Below, in pieces: positions 1 to 9,386 of a stretch of 64,000 nt of DNA (position 1 is its first letter; each line of letters starts with the position of its first letter). Under the pieces are notes generated by a model that was not told where the DNA came from, searched no databases, and worked only from the letters and a program-made list of their open reading frames with translations. This stretch comes from Hominiventricola filiformis (GTDB lineage: Bacteria; Bacillota; Clostridia; Lachnospirales; Lachnospiraceae), in contig NZ_JAJEPS010000006.1 in assembly GCF_020686965.1 (NCBI RefSeq), positions 62,001-126,000 on the forward strand, read 5' to 3'. The position numbers were made by a program, and so were the translations under genes.

Positions 1-2140
1 TGTTATTCAGCAAAAAAACATAGTCAGCCTGTAAACCTTTTGAACCATGTACAGTCATAAAAAAGATTTGTAAATCTGGACGTCTGCTGAAAAACACCTC
101 CGTTTTCCCAAGTACTGTATTGTATCGATACGTAAATTGTTTTTGGCTTTCTAATATTTTTATATCAAAACGGTATCGTCCAATAAATAGTATAGAACTT
201 TTAGGTGGTAAATCTTTTAGTCTGTCAGCAAGAAATTCAACAGCATACGCATCTGTATATCCTGTAATTTTTCCCATGGAAAAACCGCGATCTGCAATAG
301 CACTATGAAGTTTCTTTTGTTTTTGTTCTGGGTTTTTCATAATAAAGCTACTACTAACAGAGATCAAACTTTGCGGAAAACGATATGTCGTTTCAATACG
401 ACTGACTTCTGAGATTCCCCAGTACTTTTCAAAGTTTAGAATAAAACCAATATCACTGCCATTAAATCGATAAATACTCTGCCAGTCATCACCTACACAA
501 AATAAGTGAAAAGCATTTTGTTTTCTCATTGAATCAAGCAATCGATAACGAGCCTGAGAGATATCCTGGTACTCATCAACTATTACATATTTATATGAAT
601 GGATAAACTGTTTATTCTGGACATAATGAGATGCAAGATTAATCATATCATTAAAATCAATCTCTTCTGAAGCAGAAAGCATTGCTTGATAATTGTTGTA
701 TACTGGTTTAATCAAATCTATCACAATATCAATACTTGCCAAATTCTTAAGGCTAGCATTTCTACTGTGCATTTCATCCAAGGAACATTCGTTGCTTTTG
801 GCTAAAGTAATGACTGTTCCGAACAATTCTGCAATACGATCTAACTTTTGGTTCTCTGTACCATTGAGCATGCTCCACATCTCATTCGGAGACATAGGCG
901 AAAAAATTACACCTGCATTTCTTAGCCTTTCTTCTAATTTTGATAAAAGATGTCCTTCCAAATTTTCATATGCATAGACCTCTATCAGATGGGTCTCATT
1001 TTTCTTGTGCAATTCTTGTTTCCACTTGATTCCCTCCTGATAAACCTGTGTTGCTGACATTCCATTTTTTTCTGAAAAATAAGCTGGGACTTTTCCTTCC
1101 CTGTCAATACCAAAATATTCTATATATAAATCATAGTCTGGCAGATAAAAATCCGGATGATACTGTCCGAACTCTGATGTTCGTGTATCAATGGGATATG
1201 CTTGCTCATAAACATATGAAACTCCATTTTGTGTCAGAAAATTTGCAATTTTCAACTCTCCATAACTTTTTACTCTTTCTTTTTTTAATGTTATAGGCGA
1301 ATTATATTTCAAATAGGACTGATATTCTTCCTCTGTTTGAAAATCAAATTCCGACTTCTGTGTTACTCCATCATAAATTAGATATGTACATAGTTTTCTT
1401 AAATATTCAACATTTTGTACTAAAACATTCAGCTGCTTTCTGGCGAATAGTCGAATATCTCCAGAATATATTTTAGGTTTCTTACTCTGTACAGAGGTGA
1501 TAATATCCAGTCCGAGTTTATGGAATGTTTGTGCAATAACTGGTGTACCAATTTCTTTGTTCAGTCGTTCACTCATTTCTAAGGCGGATGCATTCGTAAA
1601 TGATAAAACCAAAATATCATTAGACATGCAGATGTTACTCTTCAAGAGATATTTGACATAAGCAACGATGGTAGTAGTTTTTCCGCTGCCAGCACCAGCA
1701 AGAACCAGATGATTATGAACTTTTTTTACAATGCATCTCATCTGTTGATCATCAAGCATTTTTCCTTCTACTGGCAAAATTAGCTGTGCTGCTTCTGCTA
1801 CTCTATGCTTTATCATGCACTCATTAAATGCTTGTGCCTTAGAAGAAATATGTTCATAAATATCAATAAACTTTGGTGCCAAACTATGAATTTTCTGTCC
1901 AGACAGCCCCAAAGAGAACAATACACCTCTTGTTTTCTTTTTTGCAGAACTATATGCTGAGTGCCATTTATCCTGAAAGCATTTAACCGTATAAGGATCG
2001 ATATAGCTTTGCTGAGAATTCCATAAATTTTTTTCTTCTTGTAAAGCCTCTTCTATTTGCAAAAAGAGAGTATCATCATCCAACTTCTTTGGTAAAACTG
2101 TGTCTGTAATATTTGATAACATTTTATTCCAAAAATTCAT
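1..2140 (-). CDS. HelD-like superfamily I DNA helicase (3' end outside window)
   Basis: ATP-dependent 3'-5' DNA helicase of the UvrD/Rep superfamily; 713 residues lie in the window and the C-terminus runs off the left edge. Walker A GAGSGKTT is near residue 149, the Walker B box VDEYQD near 521, the Q-S-I-Y-R-F motif near 550 and motif V (TVHGSKGLQ) near 700, just before the cut. Between the two ATPase halves (about residues 320-350) there is an insertion with a Y-H-P-D-F...I-E-Y-F-G-I-D pattern, resembling the PD-(D/E)XK-like insertion of E. coli helicase IV (HelD). ATG at 2138-2140 follows GAGGTG and two extended TATAAT boxes. The gene is more AT-rich than its neighbours. The role (repair or a defence helicase) cannot be decided without the missing left flank. 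Confidence 0.85.
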   Translation of the reverse strand, partial: MNFWNKMLSNITDTVLPKKLDDDTLFLQIEEALQEEKNLWNSQQSYIDPYTVKCFQDKWHSAYSSAKKKTRGVLFSLGLSGQKIHSLAPKFIDIYEHISSKAQAFNECMIKHRVAEAAQLILPVEGKMLDDQQMRCIVKKVHNHLVLAGAGSGKTTTIVAYVKYLLKSNICMSNDILVLSFTNASALEMSERLNKEIGTPVIAQTFHKLGLDIITSVQSKKPKIYSGDIRLFARKQLNVLVQNVEYLRKLCTYLIYDGVTQKSEFDFQTEEEYQSYLKYNSPITLKKERVKSYGELKIANFLTQNGVSYVYEQAYPIDTRTSEFGQYHPDFYLPDYDLYIEYFGIDREGKVPAYFSEKNGMSATQVYQEGIKWKQELHKKNETHLIEVYAYENLEGHLLSKLEERLRNAGVIFSPMSPNEMWSMLNGTENQKLDRIAELFGTVITLAKSNECSLDEMHSRNASLKNLASIDIVIDLIKPVYNNYQAMLSASEEIDFNDMINLASHYVQNKQFIHSYKYVIVDEYQDISQARYRLLDSMRKQNAFHLFCVGDDWQSIYRFNGSDIGFILNFEKYWGISEVSRIETTYRFPQSLISVSSSFIMKNPEQKQKKLHSAIADRGFSMGKITGYTDAYAVEFLADRLKDLPPKSSILFIGRYRFDIKILESQKQFTYRYNTVLGKTEVFFSRRPDLQIFFMTVHGSKGLQADYVFLLNN

Positions 2141-2158
2141 AGTAACACCTCAAATGAT

Positions 2159-2174
2159 ATTATACCAAATTATA
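2159..2174 (-). promoter_or_regulatory. Tandem extended -10 boxes for the HelD-like gene
   Basis: Minus strand carries two TGGTATAAT-like elements (TATAAT at 2169-2174 and 2159-2164), 19-35 bases before the ATG. A weak -35 (TGGAAA) sits 17 bases upstream of the first. The -35 is poor, so extended -10 recognition is inferred. Confidence 0.5.
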
Positions 2175-2300
2175 CCACTTCAAAATAAGCATTTCCATGT
2201 ACTGTTTTGCTGTCCCGACATTTCTAATTTATTTCAATCAAAATCTTTCTTTATTCTGTGTGTCTATATCACGAAATTGTATGCTATTGGAGCGGACAAA

Positions 2301-2362
2301 TAAAAAGGACTGTGGGAACAGGACGAACACTGTTAAGTGTACGTACTGGACACACAGTCCTT
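2301..2362 (-). terminator. Probable terminator after nfnB, with a structured loop
   Basis: Minus strand has AAGGACTGTG (2353-2362) pairing perfectly with CACAGTCCTT (2305-2314), followed by TTTTTATTT. The 38-base loop contains a smaller CACT/AGTG hairpin. The rest of the 2141-2445 gap shows only the helicase promoter and nothing else I can name. Confidence 0.6.
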
Positions 2363-2445
2363 CTTCTATTTGTTTCGATACACTACATACAATCGTGTAT
2401 ATAGCACACAGAATTTTATTAGAGTTTGGATTGAACCTAATTCAA

Positions 2446-3834
2446 TTATTTCTGGCTCAGATACTCATGAATACCTTTTGCTGCTGCTTTACCTGCGCCC
2501 ATTGCCAGGATAACGGTAGCTGCTCCGGTAACTGCATCACCACCGGCATAAACGCCCTCTTTGGAGGTAGCGCCAGTATCCTCGGTAGCAACGATACATT
2601 TTCTCTTGTTGATCTCAAGACCTTTGGTTGTGGAGGAGATCAGCGGGTTCGGGGAAGTACCCAGGGACATTACAACGGTATCACAATCGATAACGAATTC
2701 AGATCCCGGAACTTCTACCGGACGACGTCTTCCGGAAGCATCCGGCTCACCCAGTTCCATCTTGATACATTTCACACCTTTTACCCAGTCATTCTCATCA
2801 ACGATGATCTCTACCGGATTGGTCAGAAGGTCAAAGATGATACCTTCCTCTTTAGCGTGATGAACTTCCTCTTTACGAGCCGGAAGCTCTTCCTCACTTC
2901 TTCTGTATACGATATGAGTCTCACCGCCAAGACGCAGTGCAGTACGTGCAGCATCCATAGCAACGTTACCACCACCAACGACTACGACTTTCTTGCCGTG
3001 TACGATCGGAGTGTCATAGCTCTCATCGAAAGCTTTCATCAGGTTATTTCTGGTCAGGAACTCATTTGCGGAAAGAACTCCACAAGCGGTCTCACCCGGA
3101 ATACCCATGAATTTCGGCAGTCCAGCACCGGAACCGATGAATACTGCATCAAATCCTTCGTTCTCAATCAGTTCATCGATGGTAACAGTCTTTCCAATGA
3201 TAACGTCAGTCTCGATTTTAACGCCGAGAGATTTTACATTCTCAACTTCCGGTCCGACAACGCGGTCTTTCGGAAGACGGAACTCCGGAATACCATATAC
3301 CAGTACGCCGCCTGCTTTATGTAATGCCTCAAAAATGGTTACATCATAACCAAGTTTTGCAAGATCTCCTGCGCAGGTCAGTCCGGAAGGACCAGAACCG
3401 ATAACTGCAACTTTTTTACCATTCTTCTCAGCCGGAGCTTCCGGTTTGATACCGTTTTCTCTTGCCCAGTCAGCAACGAAACGCTCCAGTTTACCGATTG
3501 CTACCGGTTCACCTTTGATTCCACGTACACATTTACCCTCACACTGGCTCTCCTGCGGGCATACACGTCCACAAACGGCCGGAAGAGCGGAAGACTGGCT
3601 GATGATCTTGAATGCTTCGTCAAATTTCTCTTCTTTTACTGCTGCGATGAACTCCGGAATATTAATAGAAACCGGACATCCTTCTACACATTTCGGTTTT
3701 TTACAGCCAAGGCAGCGCTTTGCCTCTTCTACTGCTTCTTCTTTATTGTAACCGTAACATACTTCCTCGAAGTTTGTAGCACGAACCTTCGGATTCTGCT
3801 CTCTAACCGGTACTCTTGTCAGTCCCTGTGCCAT
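2446..3834 (-). CDS. nfnB: NfnB-type NADPH:ferredoxin oxidoreductase subunit / glutamate synthase small-subunit-like flavoprotein
   Basis: Large subunit of the bifurcating NADH-dependent ferredoxin:NADP+ oxidoreductase, cytoplasmic. The 462 residues include two four-cysteine sets for [4Fe-4S] clusters (C41/C44/C49/C53 and C88/C92/C98/C102), an FAD-binding GSGPSG at 146-151, and a second Rossmann motif (VVGGGNVAMDAA) near 290 for NADPH. The sequence alone also fits a homotetrameric GltA. The one-base overlap with an NfnA-type gene upstream (TAATG) makes Nfn the better call. Nfn exchanges electrons between NADPH and NADH plus reduced ferredoxin, which suits an anaerobe with RnfC2 and Rex elsewhere in the window. 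Confidence 0.92.
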   Translation of the reverse strand: MAQGLTRVPVREQNPKVRATNFEEVCYGYNKEEAVEEAKRCLGCKKPKCVEGCPVSINIPEFIAAVKEEKFDEAFKIISQSSALPAVCGRVCPQESQCEGKCVRGIKGEPVAIGKLERFVADWARENGIKPEAPAEKNGKKVAVIGSGPSGLTCAGDLAKLGYDVTIFEALHKAGGVLVYGIPEFRLPKDRVVGPEVENVKSLGVKIETDVIIGKTVTIDELIENEGFDAVFIGSGAGLPKFMGIPGETACGVLSANEFLTRNNLMKAFDESYDTPIVHGKKVVVVGGGNVAMDAARTALRLGGETHIVYRRSEEELPARKEEVHHAKEEGIIFDLLTNPVEIIVDENDWVKGVKCIKMELGEPDASGRRRPVEVPGSEFVIDCDTVVMSLGTSPNPLISSTTKGLEINKRKCIVATEDTGATSKEGVYAGGDAVTGAATVILAMGAGKAAAKGIHEYLSQK

Positions 3835-4718
3835 TATTTGTCACCTCCGCAATTTCCGCAGCCGCCGTGGTGGGTTGCTCCCTCTTTGAATGCAAGGAAA
3901 CGTCTTCCCTCTTCGGTCTTGTACATTGCTGCTCTCTTCATAGCCTGATCAAAGTCGATCTTGTGGCCGTCGAACTCCGGTCCGTCTACACATGCAAACT
4001 TCACTTCGTCTCCAACCATCACACGACAGGCACCGCACATACCGGTTCCGTCTACCATGATCGGGTTCATGCTGACAACAGTCGGGATACCAAGCTTCTT
4101 GGTGGTAAGACATGCAAATTTCATCATGATCATCGGTCCGATAGCAACACACAGATCATAGTGATGACCTTCGCTTACCAGTTTCTCAAGCATAGCAGTA
4201 CCAACACCCTTGAAGCCGTAGCTTCCGTCATCAGTACAGAGATACAGGTTACCAACCTTGCTCATCTCTTCTTCCATAATCAGGATATCTTTGGTTCTTG
4301 CACCAACAATAATATCGCACTCAATGCCATGCTCATGAAGCCATTTTGCCTGCGGATATACCGGAGCAGTACCTACTCCACCAGCAATGAAAACAACTTT
4401 TTTCTTCTTAACTTCTTCAAAGTCATCGGTAACCAGATCAGACGGATGTCCCAGCGGTCCAACAAAATCTGCGATGGAATCGCCTGCTTTCAGTGCAACC
4501 AGTTTGTTAGTAGATACACCGATGGGCTGGAATACGATGGTAACTGTTCCTGCTTCTCTGTCATAGTCACAGATAGTAAGCGGGATGCGCTCTCCGTGCT
4601 CGTCCACTCTTAAAATAATGAACTGACCCGGCTCGCAAGACTTTGCCACTCTCGGAGCGAGAATGACCTGTTTGTAGACGTTTGCAGACAGCTGCTCTGC
4701 CTCTAAAATCTTGAACAT
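3834..4718 (-). CDS. nfnA: NfnA-type NAD(H)/FAD, [2Fe-2S] subunit
   Basis: Small subunit of the Nfn transhydrogenase, of the dihydroorotate dehydrogenase electron-transfer subunit (PyrK-like) family. The 294 residues show an FAD-site RIPLTICDYD at 44-53, a nucleotide-binding GGVGTAPV at 113-120, and cysteines C228, C231 and C243 for a [2Fe-2S] cluster. ATG is preceded by AGGAGG with 6-base spacing. Its stop overlaps the nfnB start by one base, so the two are translationally coupled. No pyrD is nearby, which argues against a PyrK role. Confidence 0.92.
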   Translation of the reverse strand: MFKILEAEQLSANVYKQVILAPRVAKSCEPGQFIILRVDEHGERIPLTICDYDREAGTVTIVFQPIGVSTNKLVALKAGDSIADFVGPLGHPSDLVTDDFEEVKKKKVVFIAGGVGTAPVYPQAKWLHEHGIECDIIVGARTKDILIMEEEMSKVGNLYLCTDDGSYGFKGVGTAMLEKLVSEGHHYDLCVAIGPMIMMKFACLTTKKLGIPTVVSMNPIMVDGTGMCGACRVMVGDEVKFACVDGPEFDGHKIDFDQAMKRAAMYKTEEGRRFLAFKEGATHHGGCGNCGGDK

Positions 4719-4778
4719 ACATAGCCTCCTATATCTTGCCGTGTTATATACACTGCAGATTACAAATCATTACATTTT

Positions 4779-4807
4779 ATAATAATGCAAATCCGTGCAT
4801 ATTTCAA
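4779..4807 (-). promoter_or_regulatory. Sigma-A type promoter for nfnAB
   Basis: Minus strand TTGAAA (4802-4807), 17-base spacer, TATTAT (4779-4784). The spacer holds a small TGCA...TGCA repeat that could be an operator half-site pair. It lies 61 bases before the nfnA ATG. Confidence 0.65.
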
Positions 4808-4869
4808 CAAAAATTTCACAAACAACTGTATTTTTTTACCAGTCGCGCAGTAACACCTGTGTTTATTCA

Positions 4870-5742
4870 TTAAGGCGTGATTGACTGAGAATCTGCGGGA
4901 ATAGATACCGGCTGATTTTCAGATAATTCATTTACTCTGTAGATCACTTCTACCACACCGCTCTCCCGGTCTTCATAATCAACAGCCACCGCCTGCAATA
5001 CAGTCAGTCCCGGATTGATCTGAATAGGACCTGTATAGCGGGTTGCATACCGATCAGGTTCTTCTCCATTGGTGGTATAGTAGATGTTGCTTTCTGCCCC
5101 TGCACGGATCGTGACATAAAAACTTCCATTGTATGTTCCCTCAGGTACACTGAACACAGGCTCATCCGGAGTTTCGAACATAACTTTATAAGTACCGTCA
5201 GCTTCCTCACTCTGCACTCCGTCGTTGCGAATAAAGACAGCGCGCACGACGGTGGTTCCCTCTTCAATTGTGATCGGTCCATTATAAACACTGCTGTCAG
5301 CATCCGGCGTACTTCCATCCAGTGTATAGTAAATAACACCATTTGCCCGGTCAGTATGAGACAGGATAAGCTGAAGGGAATGTGTATAGCAGCCCGGACT
5401 GGTACTGAATTCTGGCTTTTCAAGAAGAATGATTTCATCTTCTGCTGTTTCCTGCACTGATCCAAAAGAACGGTATGCGATCTGGTAGGTGGTATACCCT
5501 CCAAGAACCAGAAGAAGAGTGCCAACTGCCCAGCGCTTCCAGTGGATTTTTCGCGGCTGAGGCTGTTCCTCAGTATCCGGTTTCGAAATTGCTTCCATAT
5601 CTGGCTGCGCATCCGGTGTGTCTGTGTCTATGGAAATGTCGTCAACCGGATTGTAATCCGGCACCATCTGGATTGCCGAACCACATTTTTCACAGTAAAT
5701 TTTTCCTTCGGGAATATCAGTTCCGCATTTCTGGCATTTCAT
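4870..5742 (-). CDS. Zinc-ribbon, single-pass membrane protein with two chitobiase/FN3-associated repeats
   Basis: Function unknown. The chosen start (MKCQKCG) gives 290 residues: a zinc ribbon with C3/C6/C17/C20, an acidic linker, one membrane segment about 71-90, then an outside region with two repeats of about 80 residues. Each repeat has the Y-Y-T-x-(D/N)-G-x-x-P signature of chitobiase/beta-hexosaminidase C-terminal (FN3-associated) domains, found in cell-surface proteins. An in-frame ATG at 5769 overlaps the ftsK stop (ATGA), but the extra nine residues precede the zinc ribbon and look unnatural; AAGGAG lies 13 bases before the chosen ATG. Being coupled to ftsK, it may sense or bind wall material during division; that is inference. 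Confidence 0.75.
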   Translation of the reverse strand: MKCQKCGTDIPEGKIYCEKCGSAIQMVPDYNPVDDISIDTDTPDAQPDMEAISKPDTEEQPQPRKIHWKRWAVGTLLLVLGGYTTYQIAYRSFGSVQETAEDEIILLEKPEFSTSPGCYTHSLQLILSHTDRANGVIYYTLDGSTPDADSSVYNGPITIEEGTTVVRAVFIRNDGVQSEEADGTYKVMFETPDEPVFSVPEGTYNGSFYVTIRAGAESNIYYTTNGEEPDRYATRYTGPIQINPGLTVLQAVAVDYEDRESGVVEVIYRVNELSENQPVSIPADSQSITP

Positions 5743-5765
5743 GTGGAATGATGCACTCCTTCCTG

Positions 5766-8357
5766 TCATTCGTATTCATCAATGTACTGTTCAAACTGTT
5801 CCAAGGACATCAGTACTTTTCGCGGTTTTGTTCCTTCTTCTTCACCGACAACGCCTGCATCTGCCAACTGATCCATGATTCTGGCTGCACGGTTAAAACC
5901 GATCTTAAACCAGCGCTGCAGCATGCCGATGGAAGCCTTATCCTTTTCGATAATAAATTTTCCAGCTTCTATAAACAGCACATCTCTGTCATTTCCTCCA
6001 GCAGAGGAGGAATCAGCGGAAACAGCACTTTCAATGGAATTCTGCATCTGCTGCATCTGTTCGGCAATTATCTGGCTGTCTTCCTGGTTTTCTGCTTTCT
6101 GGCTGCTTAAGAATTCAACGACAGCGCCCACTTCCGCATCGGATACAAAGGCGCCTTGCACTCGAAGCGGCTTGGGAATACCGTAAGGTGAGAAAAGCAT
6201 ATCTCCTTTTCCGAGAAGTTTCTCTGCTCCATTCATGTCGAGAATTGTTCTGGAGTCAACGCCGGATGATACGGCAAATGCAATACGGGATGGCATATTT
6301 GCCTTAATAAGACCGGTAATGACATTGACTGACGGTCTCTGTGTGGCAATAATCAGATGAATACCGGCGGCACGCGCAAGCTGTGCCAGACGGCAGATGG
6401 CATCCTCCACTTCACCCGGAGACACCATCATCAGATCGGCAAGCTCGTCTACGATAATGACGATCTGCGGCATTTTCTGCGGCTTGTTTTCATCTTCAAT
6501 ATCTGCGATGGAATCAACTTTTTCATTATATCCCTGAATATTGCGGACATTGACTTCCGCAAAACGATTGTAACGTCCCATCATTTCGTTCACTGCCCAG
6601 TTCAGTGCTCCTGCCGCTTTCTTCGGATCCGTTACAACTGGAATCAGAAGATGAGGAATTCCGTTATAAGCACTTAGTTCCACAACCTTTGGGTCGATCA
6701 TGATTAATTTGACTTCATCCGGACGGGCTTTGTACAGAATACTCATGATCAACGTATTAATGCAGACGGATTTACCGGAACCGGTCGCACCGGCAATCAG
6801 AAGATGTGGCATTTTAGAAATATCGGAAATCATGATATTTCCACCGATATCTTTTCCTACTGCAAATGCAAGTTTTGATTTGGCACTGCGGAATTCTTTG
6901 GATTCAATGAGTTCACGGAACATAACCATGGAATTCTCTTTATTCGGCACTTCGATTCCAACGGCCGCTTTTCCGGGAATCGGGGCTTCAATACGTACAT
7001 CTGACACTGCCAGATTCAGCTTGATATCATCCGCCAGAGCAACAATTTTGCTGACTTTGACACCATGTGCAGGCTGTACTTCATATCGGGTGACAGCCGG
7101 TCCGCGACTGACATTCGTAACGGTGGCGTTGACACCGAAATCATCCATGATCTGCTGAAGATGTTCTGCAGTCTCCTGAAGTGCGGCTTTGCCCTCTTTT
7201 TGATTCTGGGAACCCTTTGGTTCTTTCAAAAGTGTGACAGGAGGAAACTGATATTCCGTTCCTGACACTGAAATAGTTTTCTGTGCATTTTCCGGTTCTG
7301 TATCTACCGGTGCCTTGACAACAGGTTTCGTGGTCTCCGGAACAACAGGATCCGCCTCTCTCTGTGTTTCACGCTCTTTCTCCTCCTGAAGCTCCTGTCT
7401 GCTCAGCGCATTTTTCATAAGATCCTCTTCGCTGAACGAAATTTCAGTAATTCCGCCGATCGGATTGCCTTCTTTCTCTTCTTTTTCCGTTTTCCGCGGA
7501 ATCACGTCATGTACCGGAAAATCAAAATCGTCACCGACCAGAATTTCGGCCGGAACTCTGGCATTTTCCGGAACTGCTTCTTTCATCGCCGGTTCCTCTT
7601 TCACTTCCTGAAGACCGTTAGAAGCATCCTTCGGGATTACAAGATCCTGTCCGACACCGCTGACCCGTTTCTCCAGCCGCTGGACTTTGCGTTCTTCCTT
7701 CCGCTGTTCGGAAATTTCGCGTCGTTTCTTCATATCATCACGGGCAGATTCATAGGCTTTCTGGCTGCCGTTTGACATTGCTTTTACGAAAGAACGACCG
7801 GTGATTACAACCGTACAGATAATAAGAATTCCCGCAAGTACCAGGCAAGTTCCAACGATACCGAGAGCATTTTTCAGCAGTGTGGCAAGCAGGCCTCCAA
7901 GTACTCCGCCGCCGCTTTTATGCTGGCTGCAGTAGGAAAAAATATCGGCAATCTTTTCCGTCGGAATCTTTGACATGATCAGCAGATGGCAGAACGCACT
8001 CAGGGAGATACTGGCAATGAGAAATCCCGCAATCTTGATTTTTACTGCCAGACTGTCTTTATTGGCAAGTGAAAAAAGCACCAGAATCAGCATAAAAACA
8101 GGAGCAGCATAAGCAAACAGGCCAAAAAGGCCAAAGAGAACTCCACTGACAGCTCCCCCAACAGCTCCTCCAATTCCAAAGTTGCTGACAAACAGGAATA
8201 CAGAGACTACAAGCAGCGCAACAAGTGCAATCTCATCCATAATACTGTTCTCCGGTTTCACTTCCGCTTTTGTTTTTGTTTTTCTTTTTGCTGATGTATT
8301 TGTTTTCCGGGCGGTAGAAGTCCCTGTCCGGATTGATTTCTTTTTTGTCGTACTCAT
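5766..8357 (-). CDS. ftsK: FtsK/SpoIIIE family DNA translocase
   Basis: Septum-anchored ATPase that pumps chromosome ends through the closing septum. The 863-residue protein has a basic N-terminus, about four membrane segments between residues 42 and 185, a charged linker to about 400, then the RecA-like motor with Walker A GATGSGKS near 521 and Walker B VIIVDELADLM near 634. The last 70 residues are the winged-helix gamma domain that reads KOPS/SRS sites. Length and layout are normal for the family. AGGAGGGG lies 13 bases before the ATG. Confidence 0.95.
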   Translation of the reverse strand: MSTTKKKSIRTGTSTARKTNTSAKRKTKTKAEVKPENSIMDEIALVALLVVSVFLFVSNFGIGGAVGGAVSGVLFGLFGLFAYAAPVFMLILVLFSLANKDSLAVKIKIAGFLIASISLSAFCHLLIMSKIPTEKIADIFSYCSQHKSGGGVLGGLLATLLKNALGIVGTCLVLAGILIICTVVITGRSFVKAMSNGSQKAYESARDDMKKRREISEQRKEERKVQRLEKRVSGVGQDLVIPKDASNGLQEVKEEPAMKEAVPENARVPAEILVGDDFDFPVHDVIPRKTEKEEKEGNPIGGITEISFSEEDLMKNALSRQELQEEKERETQREADPVVPETTKPVVKAPVDTEPENAQKTISVSGTEYQFPPVTLLKEPKGSQNQKEGKAALQETAEHLQQIMDDFGVNATVTNVSRGPAVTRYEVQPAHGVKVSKIVALADDIKLNLAVSDVRIEAPIPGKAAVGIEVPNKENSMVMFRELIESKEFRSAKSKLAFAVGKDIGGNIMISDISKMPHLLIAGATGSGKSVCINTLIMSILYKARPDEVKLIMIDPKVVELSAYNGIPHLLIPVVTDPKKAAGALNWAVNEMMGRYNRFAEVNVRNIQGYNEKVDSIADIEDENKPQKMPQIVIIVDELADLMMVSPGEVEDAICRLAQLARAAGIHLIIATQRPSVNVITGLIKANMPSRIAFAVSSGVDSRTILDMNGAEKLLGKGDMLFSPYGIPKPLRVQGAFVSDAEVGAVVEFLSSQKAENQEDSQIIAEQMQQMQNSIESAVSADSSSAGGNDRDVLFIEAGKFIIEKDKASIGMLQRWFKIGFNRAARIMDQLADAGVVGEEEGTKPRKVLMSLEQFEQYIDEYE

Positions 8358-8393
8358 ACGATATTGATGTCCCCTCCTGATATCTAGTCCACA

Positions 8394-8421
8394 AAAAGGA
8401 CTCGCCCAAAAGGACCAGTCC
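8394..8421 (-). terminator. Terminator-like hairpin between rluD and ftsK
   Basis: Minus strand AAGGACT...AGTCCTT stem followed by TTTTTGTG. It would end the aroB-lspA-rluD transcript, but it also lies just downstream of the ftsK promoter, so every ftsK transcript should start with it. Confidence 0.65.
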
Positions 8422-8432
8422 TTACCAGATAA

Positions 8433-8461
8433 TTATACCATGTAAAATTGCGAATGTCAAA
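8433..8461 (-). promoter_or_regulatory. Consensus promoter for ftsK
   Basis: Minus strand TTGACA (8456-8461), exactly 17 bases, TATAAT (8433-8438), with a TGG extension before the -10. This is a full consensus sigma-A promoter whose -35 directly follows the rluD stop codon. Confidence 0.85.
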
Positions 8462-8462
8462 A

Positions 8463-9386
8463 TTACTCCTGCCCAGCAGAAAAACGTTTCAGAAGTTTCT
8501 GAAAATACTCAGGGAGCGGTGCTGTCACTTCCAGATAGCTGCCGGTAGACGGATGAATCAGTCCGAGTACCATGGCATGCAGAGTCTGTCCTTCCAGATG
8601 ATAAGGATTTTTCTGAGAACCATAGACCGTATCTCCAAGAAGCGGATGATGCAGAGACGCCATGTGTACACGAATCTGATGTGTCCGTCCGGTTTCCAGC
8701 TGGCATTCAATATAAGTGTGATTGGCAAAACGTTCCAGTACCCGGTAATGAGTCACCGCATGTTTTCCGTTCTTTTCATTGATGGCCATTTTTTTTCGCT
8801 CTGTCGGATGACGTCCAATGGGGGCATTTACCGTTCCCTCATCTTCTTTGATCACACCATTTACAATGGCCCGATATTTCCGGGTGATGGAGTGCTCTTT
8901 CAATTGTTCAGCCACAAAATTATGAGCTTTGTCATTCTTGCAGATAACCAGCACACCGGTGGTATCCTTATCAATCCGATGTACGATACCTGGCCGCATG
9001 ACACCATTAATACCGGACAGATCTTCCTTACAATGATACATAACCGCATTCACCAGTGTTCCTGTCGTATGTCCGGCAGACGGATGCACCACCATTCCCT
9101 TTGGTTTGTTGACCATCAGAAGATCATCGTCTTCATAGAGAATATCCAGAGGAATATTTTCTGCTTCAATTTCAGGCTCTTTTAGTTCCGGAAGGTCAAT
9201 GGTCACTTCATCCTGGTCATCCATCCGATAACTGGCTTTTACAGGACTGCCATTTACAAGAACACTGCCCTCTTTGATGATTTTCTGAAGATAGGACCGG
9301 GACTGTTCCGGAAGCTGAGCACTTAAGAATTTATCAATCCGTTCATCCATCCAGTTTTCATCTGCATCAAGATGAATCAGGCTCAT
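8463..9386 (-). CDS. rluD: RluD-family 23S rRNA pseudouridine synthase
   Basis: Isomerises uridine to pseudouridine in 23S rRNA. The 307-residue protein has an N-terminal S4 RNA-binding domain (about 15-75) and the RluA/RluD catalytic core with the H-R-I-D-K-D-T-T-G box near 135-143, whose Asp is the nucleophile. ATG overlaps the lspA stop (ATGA) and AAGGAG lies 8 bases upstream. The lspA-rluD order is conserved across Firmicutes. RluD versus a sibling (YlyB) cannot be settled from motifs alone. Confidence 0.92.
   Translation of the reverse strand: MSLIHLDADENWMDERIDKFLSAQLPEQSRSYLQKIIKEGSVLVNGSPVKASYRMDDQDEVTIDLPELKEPEIEAENIPLDILYEDDDLLMVNKPKGMVVHPSAGHTTGTLVNAVMYHCKEDLSGINGVMRPGIVHRIDKDTTGVLVICKNDKAHNFVAEQLKEHSITRKYRAIVNGVIKEDEGTVNAPIGRHPTERKKMAINEKNGKHAVTHYRVLERFANHTYIECQLETGRTHQIRVHMASLHHPLLGDTVYGSQKNPYHLEGQTLHAMVLGLIHPSTGSYLEVTAPLPEYFQKLLKRFSAGQE

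Noticed and set aside
2305..2362. Inverted repeat as an insertion-sequence end
   Set aside because: No transposase or direct repeats; T-tract placement fits a terminator after nfnB.
2197..3324. Forward open frame of 375 codons opposite nfnB
   Set aside because: Antisense to a strongly conserved gene, Cys/Ser-rich low-similarity translation, no ribosome site.
3816..4613. Forward open frame of 265 codons opposite nfnA
   Set aside because: Shadow frame of nfnA with no promoter or ribosome site.
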